Assembly (NCBI RefSeq): GCF_958298935.1
Contig: NC_084932.1
Location: 20,811,501 to 20,875,500 of the forward strand
DNA length: 64,000 nucleotides
Direction: 5' to 3'
DNA from: Phragmites australis
Taxonomy: Eukaryota; Streptophyta; Magnoliopsida; Poales; Poaceae
Position numbers and translations under genes: made by a program. Positions 56,570-64,000 of this stretch are shown here, one piece after another. Positions within the stretch are counted from its first letter, which is position 1, and each line of letters opens with the position of its first letter. The notes below the pieces were generated by a model. The model had not been told where the DNA came from and searched no databases. It saw only the letters and a list, made by a program, of their open reading frames with translations.

Positions 56570-56854
56570 TTAAAACAGATATATGTGAAGTGACAGGTGA
56601 TAATAATACTCATCACTTATTATTTATCATGAATTGGCAAATGTGACGAATCTCTCTGCGCCAGTCATAAGTGACAGATTTAGTTATTATCCGTCACTAA
56701 TGTTGTAGGTGACGAGTAATATTATGACCCGTCATCTATTACCTATTATCTGTGACAGCTAAATACCCGATCTCGATCTGGGACGATATAAGTGACGGAT
56801 TGTGTAATGACTCGTCACTTAAGTGTGTCTCCTTTATCCGTTTTTCACGTAGTA
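56570..56854. repeat. Right subterminal repeat region of the CACTA
   Basis: Repeated AAGTGACnGGT and ACCCGTCACTnAT units leading to the TTTTTCACGTAGTA end. Confidence 0.8.
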
Positions 56855-57520
56855 GTTGTACAGTCCAGAGAAAGGAGAGCATTTCTTCGATGTTTTTTTT
56901 CTTCAAACATAACGATAAGTATTACATATCTGATGGCGTACATACTCGGATCTATGCTACATCTTGAGGTTGAGATGACGTACGGAAATACGTTGAACGT
57001 ACCTCGCATTAAGTTACAGCCAATTAATTTTGGAAAAATAGGCAACGAGCTAGCGACACTCTCGTCGCTAAATGCCACGATACGCCATTCGCTTACCTAA
57101 TCACTTTGATTATCCCGGCCGGTCCTAATCAAACCTAGATTTCATTTATGTGAAGCATTTAGTGTGATATATGGTTGGGCCGGCCTTCCAGCGATTGCTT
57201 ACTTGCCTTGTTGCCATTGCCGGTCAGAGTCAAAGCGCCCATGCAGAGGTCACAACGTAACACGATTACAGTCTTTTTCTGTGTCCACGATGCATATATA
57301 CTCCACTACACGCGTTTGACTGACAGTTTGGGTAAGCGAGGTCGGTCAACAGGGTTAGTCTAAAGAAAGGTGGCAGGAGCTGGGCAAGGTCAAAGGGTGA
57401 GCTGAGGTCTTCGATAGGTGGTCGGCTGGTCGCAGCTTTCGTGCTGGCTGCTCTTCACGCATCGCATCTCATTGGGATAGATGGAGTGCTCTCTCCGCGT
57501 CACAACCGTATCCATACCAC
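56855..57520. other. Intergenic DNA
   Basis: No gene. Short frames at 56752-57363 run over the CACTA end and lack domains. Confidence 0.5.
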
Positions 57521-57715
57521 CGAAAATAATCCTATTAAGATCAGATATTATGTATTTATGTACTAGGCTTAATTTATAATGTGATATATAATAATTTTTT
57601 ATTTCGTCACTAATTTTTTATCATAAAATTTATGATAATTTTTTAACCATATATCACACTATAAACTAGATATAAATCGCAAATACATAAGAATAGATCT
57701 TATATAATTATTTTC
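57521..57715. mobile_element. Hairpin MITE, about 195 bp
   Basis: The left end GAAAATAATCCTATTAAGAT and the reverse complement of the right end GGAAAATAATTATATAAGAT match, and the similarity extends roughly 60 bases inward on each side (to GTGATATAT). The element can fold as one long hairpin. Family not assigned. Confidence 0.65.
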
Positions 57716-57998
57716 CACATACCACCTCTGCATGACGAGTGAGTGAGTGCACCCCATTCAATTTGTTCAGCTAAACCTCACTACCCGACCCTCCTCCCCA
57801 GCGTCTTTCAAGAAAATAAAAAGGAAAAAAGGAAAGATATACGAGCGCAGTTTCGACCAGGTTCAATATAATTTGCAGTAGTAAAAATTCGGGCTGCCAA
57901 ATGTTTCGAAAGTTTTAACCTCAAATCAAATTCAGGCTAAAATTTCCTTGGCGCAGCAAACAAAATCATATTAAAACTCAGCTAGCCACTGTGGTTCG
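57716..57998. other. Intergenic DNA left of the hAT element
   Basis: No gene. The last eight bases (57991-57998) are the hAT target duplication. Confidence 0.6.
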
Positions 57999-58013
57999 CA
58001 GGCCCGGCCCGTC

Positions 58014-58030
58014 GGGGGGGGGGGGGGGGG
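58014..58030 (+). repeat. 17-base G run
   Basis: An uninterrupted G17 just inside the hAT left end. Length is probably variable and prone to sequencing error. Confidence 0.9.
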
Positions 58031-58039
58031 AGCGGGGCA

Positions 58040-58400
58040 GCTGCCCCGGGCCCCCAAATCCCAGGGGCCCACCGGCCACCGTGCAAGTTGCGACGCGCCG
58101 ACGCCCGCAGCTCGCCATCCCACTGGACGCAGTCACGCAGCCGAGTAGATTTCGCTACGCAAGACGCCGAGAGCCCAGAGGCGTCGAGCGGGTCGTAGAC
58201 GAAGCCGAGCAGCGCGTCTGTGAACTCGAGGTGCATGTCCTGGAGGAAGCTCATGTCCGCGGCGTCCGTGGCCGGGAGGTGGCCTAACAGCGGGCCGGTT
58301 GTCGGGTGGATGCTTCTCTGATGCTGCGCGATGCTGGTGTCTCGCTGCGGAGCTCAACTGCCCAAGGCAAGACAGAGAGCTGTGGGGAGGAGGAAGAGGA
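58040..58400 (-). other. Coding-like GC-rich segment inside the hAT, possibly captured
   Basis: On the - strand a frame reads PTTGPLLGHLPATDAADMSF, then QDMHLEFTDALLGFVYDP and LDASGLSASCVAK (about 58310-58150). It has high GC at third positions, unlike the AT-rich transposase part beside it. It is antisense to the transposase fragment. I do not recognise the protein. Its position and base composition suggest a host gene piece picked up by the element, but ordinary element sequence cannot be excluded. Confidence 0.4.
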
Positions 58401-58514
58401 GGCTCGAGTGTTAACAGGCGTAGTGATTAGTGGTGGTCTTAACCACTGGTACACAGTAACTGCCCCTTAATTAGTTTATTAAACCCTATTCAAGGTATAT
58501 TCGGGTTTTTACTG

Positions 58515-58958
58515 AGTTCAAATGCCTTGAAGTCACTGAATAATATTGAACTAACAGATTGCTGCATTAAATTTGCAAAAACTTTCTATCTGCATGGTTC
58601 ATCTGATGTGGAGTTAAATGATCTAATATATGAATTAAGGGTTATGCAATTGACTTTGCCGGATAGAACAATATCTGCTATGGAGGTTTTTGAATTTGTT
58701 AGAGAAGTGGACTGCTATCCTAATATTTCTATTGCTTATCGAATCTTATTTACTGTACCTGTGACTGTGGCATCGGCTGAAAGAAGCTTTTCAAAGTTGA
58801 AGTTATTAAAGAATTATTTGAGGTCAGTAATGTCTCAAGAAAGACTAACTAGTTTGGCGACCTTATGCATTGAGAAAATTTTACTAGATGAGATTGATGT
58901 TGATAATATCATTAGTGACTTCGCTTCTGTAAATGTTAGAAGAAATTGTTTCAGATGA
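58515..58958 (+). pseudogene. hAT transposase C-terminal dimerisation domain
   Basis: An open frame of roughly 145 residues ends at TGA 58956-58958. It reads LDDCC-like helices, then LTLPDRTISAMEVFEFVREV, YPNISIAYRILFTVPVTVAS, AERSFSKLKLLKNYLRSVMS and QERLTSLATLCIEKILLDEI: the hAT family C-terminal dimerisation region of the ZMYM1/TTF-finger-like plant group. The A-S-A-E-R-S-F-S core is intact. The BED or TTF finger and the catalytic RNase H-like region are absent. The frame opens directly after the GC-rich segment, so the junction is a deletion or capture boundary. The domain alone could at most dimerise with a full transposase. Confidence 0.85.
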
Positions 58959-59408
58959 TCTCCACAGGTAAAATTATATTCATATGCAATTTTACTTTGT
59001 AAGTTTAGCTACATTTATTGTGTCTAACATGTATAATCATATTCTTATATTTTTTTTAGATTTATGATAAGTTGGTTTCTGTTTTCAAGTTGGGTGATGG
59101 AGTCGTGGTTGCTAATCTTGGTGCTGATAAATACAGAGACTTGACTGAGAAGTATGTCTTTATTTTACCCTATCATATAGTCATATGTCTCGTCTGCATC
59201 TTGTTTTCTCTGTTTATGTTATTGTGTACTGGGACATGCTAGTTTTTTTATATAATACATACAACTGCTATTTGTTTGATATAAAAAAATATCACTATTG
59301 CTTTGAGCCACTGTGGTACATAAATATTTCAAAATTTATATTTAATAGAGCCTCATTTTTAATCTCGCTCTAGACCATCAAAATATCAGGACCGACCCTA
59401 GTGGTTCG

Positions 59409-59686
59409 AAATACTTCTACTCCAAGACCCCAAGTCCCACCATCATCTCAATTCTTCAGCACAAATACTCATGGTCTCGCATCTAGTATTTCTTGCAGAG
59501 GTAATCTGTACACGCGCATGCAGTAATTTTATCCATCTCCCCAACCAATTAACCCTCATCGATAGAATCAAAGTTTGTAAAAGACCGAATGCACATATTA
59601 TAGTACTGTACAACATCTAATTTAGGCGCAATATTAATCCATTTGGTTTTCCTGATTCAACGTAAAATCAATAGATTCGACCTCCA
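59409..59686. other. Intergenic DNA between the hAT and a small CACTA
   Basis: No gene or repeat recognised. Confidence 0.5.
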
Positions 59687-60822
59687 CACTACCAAAAAAG
59701 GGTGATCATCGTCGGTTCTAAAACCCCTACTACCAGTTCTAAAACCCTATAATCGGCAGTGATCACTCGGCAATGAAAATCGGCATTATCACTATTGACT
59801 CTAGAACCGGCAGTGATAATGTTTTGGTGAGAAAAAAAAATTAATCGAGCTGGCATGATGTCTTGCTGGTTGAACTAGAGCCGACGCCTAGATCACACCG
59901 TCACAGCTTACACTTCGCCATCGTGCCCGCTCGGCACCACCGCCATGCCCCTTGCTTGGATCCCACCACCACCATGCCCCTCGCCTGGATCCCATCGCCG
60001 CCACGCGCGCTCTGCCACCGCGCCCGCTCGGCCACCGCGCCCGCTCGGCCACCGCTGCCATGCCCCTCGCCTGGATCCACCTGCTGTCATGCCCCTCGCA
60101 TGGATCCCGTCCTGCACAAGAAAACGCGATGACATGAAGGCTGCCGCCACAGCACACATGCCACAACACACACGAAGACCAACGACAAGCTCCCCGATGT
60201 GGCAGCGGTGCCCTCGGCCCCTCTAGCTCATGCCCTCTGCCTCCTCACGCCCGCCGCCCTAGCGATATCCATGGCCAGATCCCCGTCGGGTCTCGTCGTG
60301 GATCTCGCGAGGGGAGGAGACTGGTGGGGAGGGTCGAGGGGAGTTGTCTAGCGGTGGGGGTGAGAGAGGAGGGGATGAGCTAAGGAGGGGGGTGAGAGGA
60401 GCAGGCCGCGGCGATGGAGGAGTAGCGCGACAGAGAGCAAGAGAGGTGACGGACTACGACGGTAGGGATGGTAGAGAGTGAGAGAGGGAGGGGGAACAAT
60501 GAAGAGAAAGAGCCAACACGAACAAATAAGGAAGAGGAAGAGAGCCGGACACGAACAAACACGAGCCACAACCCGATTCAAGTGGAATTTTGTGTCCAGA
60601 CATGGCATCACTGCTGGTTATTATTAAAAACCGGTGGTGATAGTATCACCGTCGGTTATTAATAGTAACCGACAGTGATAGTAATTATTAGTGTCATTTT
60701 TTGTCTGAATGGATGGGTGGATGCCTGGTTTTGCTACGAACCAGCAATGATACCCTATTAGTGTCAGTTTTGGCCGAATCAACACTGATGAGCCGGCACT
60801 TATGACTGGTTCTATAGTAGTG
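59687..60822. mobile_element. Small nonautonomous CACTA element
   Basis: Begins CACTACCAAAAAAGG and ends TTCTATAGTAGTG (60822). GGCAGTGAT / ATCACTGnCGG repeats lie inside both ends (59710-59830 and 60605-60800). Flanking trinucleotides CCA and ACA differ. The centre (59880-60560) is GC-rich, with repeated CCCTCGCCTGGATCC and CGCCCGCTCGGCCACCG motifs and frames on both strands but no known domain. Confidence 0.7.
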
Positions 60823-60867
60823 ACAGCTTTCCAAAATGTGATAATGTTGTGGGACCGACAAAGGTGA

Positions 60868-63831
60868 TGTAATACCTTAAATTTCAATTTTTGCAATAGT
60901 TTAAAATTTTGCTAGAATTTTTAAGTAGGAGTTGCAATTTTGTTCAATAGAAGAAATTAATTTCGAAATACAAATTTGACATAGGTTATATAAGTTTGAT
61001 GCATTCATGCCGTTGTAGTTGCAATAGGGTTTTTTGTGTGGAAAAAGTTTACAAAAGTCACTAGAAGTCGCTTATTCAATCCCTTTTGAAATTGGATTAA
61101 AAAGCTTAAAAGAAAAACATTTGCAAATTGGAAAATGGTTCCGGGTTGTTTTTCCTTCCTCGGCCCACCTTCTCCATTTTCCCCTCTCTCTTTTTCCCTC
61201 CTGAGTGGGCCGCCTCCCCTCCCTTGCACTGGGCTGCACCGAGTCGGCGTGCTGCGCCCCTGAGCGGGCCCCTTCCCCACCTTTTCTCTCTGCCAAGCAG
61301 GCCCGGCTAGAGCCGAGCCGCTGTGCCGAGCCACCCGCCAACCAGCTCCACTTCTCCTTCCTCCCGCTGCCTGGACCACCCACAAATCCCACACGCCATT
61401 CAAAATTGTCGCCTCCCCGAGCTGTTTCGGTCCAATTAAAGCTCATGGCCGCGATCCCCGTCCTCTAATCACTCATTTCCTGCCGTTTCCCCCACCTTAA
61501 CCCCTCTCAAATGCGGAAACCGTCGAATTTAAGGAAATAAAGGTCGCCAGCCATTTCTCTTCAAATCCGGCCTATGTCCTTCCCCACTCGCGCATATAAG
61601 CCACCCATTTCATCCCTTGGAACCTTCCGCACCCATTTCATCCTCTCTCAGCCCGTTTCCCACTCGGTTTCGCAGCCAGCGCCACCTTCTTCCCTGACAT
61701 CGGTAAGGAGCTGCATCGCCATTTTTCTTCGTGACCGGGCCCCTCAAACTCCTTTTTCTCCCCTCTACGACGTTGCAGAGTCCCAGAGAAGTTTTTCACT
61801 ATTCCTGGTTCTTCTCTGCCGTCGGATGCCACCCGCACCGAGCTTCAACCCCGCCAACCGCCCCTCTTCGTCGCCGGCTGCCCTCGGTCCTTCTTCGCCG
61901 ACGTGAAGTCCATGGTGATGATCCCCTTCACCTCTCTCTTTTGCGTTTATCCCCGTCGTGATCCCTTGCCGGTAGCGCGTTTTGCGCTACTCCGGCGATG
62001 TTCTGGTGAGCCCTCACTGTCGGTCGGCCGCCTCCCTATTCGGTGCCATCCGACCAAGCCCCAGTTGAAACCCGACTGTCCGATTCTCATCTGTCGGCCA
62101 AAATAGAATACCCCTTTGATTGTGTAACTGGTCCACCATAGACCACTGGCCCAAAGGTCATGGTCCACGGGTCCATGGGCATTTTCCATACGCTTTTCCA
62201 ATAGGAAAATAAATAGGTTTTTTATGACATCATAAATAGAATTTTCAGTATAAAATCAATTCGGTTTATTCTCAAAAATCAAGTAAAATTTGTAGAAAAG
62301 CTCATGAAACTTCAAAACCTTATAACTTTTTGCTCGTAGGTCCGATTTAGGCGATTTTCACGCTCAAATTCTTGTAGCGTCATGGAGAATGTTTTTATAA
62401 GGTTTTTACCTAGTTTTAGTACTGTATGGTGTCCTATTCTTAGTAGTTTCTTTTGTATGCTTTTTCCAGTATGTCAATTAGGAGGTGAGCAGTTTGGGAA
62501 TCTTCAAGATCAAGCTTTCGAGGACTTTGAGCAACCCTCCGTTGAAGGCAAGTGTCCTTGAATAATTTGCCCCTATTTTAGGAATCATGTGTAGCTATTT
62601 TATTTCTTCTATGCATGCTTGTCTAAATTGGAATCCTATGTTAGGGTTTACTAGCTTTGTATGATCATTCCTTGTCATCGTTGTTTAACCATGGGTTAAA
62701 ATGGGCAGTATATGCTAGTGCAGTCATAGTTGGGGAAAGTATTAATCTTGACTAATGCCTATGCAACATAAATCAGGAGTGGTAATCTTTTGTAGAAATA
62801 TGGTATAGGGATCCTAACAGGATGGTTGGTTGAGGTGGTGCTATACAGCAGACATGTATTTGTTCCTGTGTGGGGTTCTAAGGACTGGTTCTTGAACATG
62901 TAACCAAGTGAATCCGCACAACCATGAGGTCTATATGGGTATGGCCTGGCCAACTAATTTGTCACCCTTCTAACTCTGTGGGCACCGTTGGATGGTTGAG
63001 TGACACAAGAGGGGGCTTCCATAGCGATGTAATCGTCTGTTAGTAGTAAAACCTCAGTGGGTGCCTGCAAGTTAATGAGAGCTTTGTAAAGGCCTTGTAG
63101 TGAGACCCCGACTCCACACCCCACAAGTGTGAAACAGCACGAGATCACAACTCATGGGGAAAGTTGCGTAAACTCTGCAGAGTATCAATCTGGTCAATCA
63201 GTCCTGCTCGCGGACAAGAGCAGACTTGGACTTCTTCAGGATTAGATGGGATCAGGGTTGGTATGGTTGGTTGGGTAGCCGGGTAATGGAATTATCTGAT
63301 GAGTCTTGGTAGTAGGATGGAATTCGATGAGTCAATCTTTTTGTTACAGTGATGTCTTTACACCAAGTAAATAGGATGTGTATTGTTGGAGTCATTAGGT
63401 TAAAGTTTGCTCGGTGCAGTTAACCGTGCCTAACCTTTCCTTGACTTCAGCCACATAGCAAGTTTTCCCTTTGCTTGCGGAGTACATTTTTATACTCACA
63501 CCCTTTGTTCCTTCTCTTGCATTCTACAACAGTTTATAAACTGTCAATGAAGCTGCAACCTTTGATGAAGACGACTTTGACCCGGAGTTGTTGTTCTAGG
63601 TTGGAGTACCCCCAGTTGACGCCTGTAGAAGATGGAAGCACCGCTGGCGCTGAAGATCATTAGTTTCGCTGTGTTTTCTTTTAGACCCTCGGGTCCTTTT
63701 GTATTAAGTTAACTACGTTATTGTAATAATGGCACTGTGATGATACACTGATGATGTAAACGCATGTAGAAACTTGATCCTAGTATACATGTGTTGTGCC
63801 TGATTTTGTTCCTTTAAAACTAGATGTTACA
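60868..63831 (+). repeat. 5' LTR of a Gypsy (Tekay/Del-like) retrotransposon
   Basis: A 2964-bp LTR beginning TGTAATACC and ending GATGTTACA, followed by a primer site. TGTAA...TTACA termini with LTRs near 3 kb are typical of the Tekay/Del chromovirus group in grasses. A CATATAAG box lies at 61593-61600. The GC-rich centre (61100-62000) has no convincing ORF. The 3' LTR lies outside the window. Confidence 0.75.
61593..61600 (+). promoter_or_regulatory. Probable TATA box of the Gypsy LTR
   Basis: CATATAAG in a GC-rich context, followed by a pyrimidine-rich leader. Confidence 0.45.
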
Positions 63832-64000
63832 GAAGTGATATCAGAGCTATGTTGACCGTAGAATGCAGCCTAGATAGAAAGGATGTGCTAAGGACTTATG
63901 TTTGTACAAACTACTTTGGTAAAACTGTTTTTCTTTCAGTTTTCCCTTACTCTGTCTATTGCTCTTTATAAAACTGTTATTATTTTTTTTGTCTTCTTTA
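63832..64000 (+). mobile_element. Primer site and start of the internal region of the Gypsy element
   Basis: GAAGTGATATCAGAGCTATG directly after the LTR matches the initiator tRNA-Met primer site TGGTATCAGAGC with one change (A for G). The element continues beyond the window. Confidence 0.75.

Larger units (their letters stand above)
40933..56854 (-). mobile_element. CACTA DNA transposon with a nested Copia element
   Basis: The ends are CACTACGTGAAAAA (40933) and TTTTTCACGTAGTA (56841-56854), inverted repeats with only the last base changed. Flanking trinucleotides are ATT and GTT, a one-mismatch 3-bp TSD. Subterminal GTGACGGGTAA/TTACCCGTCAC repeats fill both ends. Genes read on the - strand: a TNP2 remnant (56167-55144), a TNP1-like gene (53206-51160) and an Ulp1-type protease remnant (42560-41740). 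An Angela-like Copia (42590-51159) splits the last two, so the CACTA proper is about 7.3 kb. It lacks a working transposase and is nonautonomous. Confidence 0.85.
57999..59400 (+). mobile_element. hAT transposon with perfect 8-bp TSD
   Basis: GTGGTTCG occurs at 57991-57998 and again at 59401-59408, the 8-bp target duplication of hAT elements. Ends are CAGGCCCGGCCCGTC and (reverse-complemented) TAGGGTCGGTCCTGA, short imperfect inverted repeats. Inside are a 17-base G run, a GC-rich segment with a - strand coding-like frame, and the C-terminal dimerisation domain of a transposase. At 1402 bp it is far too short to encode a whole transposase and is nonautonomous. Confidence 0.9.

Noticed and set aside
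59863..60226. Overlapping frames on both strands in GC-rich DNA of the small CACTA
   Set aside because: All derive from short GC-rich repeats (CCTGGATCC, GCTCGGCCACC); none shows a domain or consistent codon pattern.
61574..61961. Open frames within the right-hand Gypsy LTR
   Set aside because: They sit between the LTR TATA box and the primer site and give only Pro/Ser-rich low-complexity protein; LTRs of this group are noncoding.

Overview
This window is nuclear DNA from a grass (Poaceae). Intron-containing genes with GT-AG splice sites, GC-rich gene starts, Stowaway-type MITEs and dense nested Copia, Gypsy, CACTA, hAT and LINE sequences all point that way. I cannot name the genus. Only two ordinary host genes are visible: a ZNF511-like three-finger C2H2 protein (4962-8063, + strand, 4 coding exons, 300 aa) and an HVA22/TB2-DP1 family protein (17905-18795, + strand, 5 coding exons, 147 aa) with two G-box/ABRE motifs and a TATA box upstream. 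Nearly everything else is transposable-element (TE) sequence at different stages of decay.

Layout. 1-2536: 3' end and 3' LTR of a SIRE-like Copia element that enters from the left edge. 2537-4816: unassigned sequence with a hAT-like end. 4817-8395: the zinc-finger gene. 8396-9480: an internally deleted LINE on the - strand. 10220-15210: a complete young Copia element (Ale/Retrofit-like, - strand) with 146-bp LTRs, a perfect TSD and one frameshift in pol. 15411-16534: two MITEs. 17445-19030: the HVA22 gene. 22484-26038: a degenerate plant-mobile-domain (PMD) gene on the - strand. 26410-28062: a Gypsy 5' end cut off in gag. 28063-31454: a SIRE-like Copia 5' end (- strand), also cut off in gag at the same point. 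31455-32068: a CACTA right end. 34973-38556: CACTA sequences with near-palindrome arrays and a SIRE integrase fragment. 40127-40760: a Ds-like hAT relic.

40933-56854 is the largest structure. It is a CACTA element carrying remnants of TNP2, a TNP1-like gene and an Ulp1-type protease domain. An Angela/BARE-like Copia (42590-51159) lies inside it. 57999-59400 is a short hAT element with a perfect 8-bp TSD, a transposase dimerisation domain and an apparent foreign coding fragment. 59687-60822 is a small CACTA. 60868-63831 is the 5' LTR of a Gypsy (Tekay/Del-like) element that leaves by the right edge.

The TE genes form decayed transposition modules, not a host pathway. The CACTA has lost the TNP2 catalytic core. 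The Angela-like Copia has two of three integrase catalytic residues substituted and stops in pol. The Ale-like Copia is the only near-intact element. I found no convincing undescribed system. The best leads are the hAT with its possible captured exon, the nested CACTA, the PMD plus coiled-coil TE gene, and the palindromic arrays in the SIRE LTR and CACTA ends. All family names come from recognising motifs by eye; no search was run.
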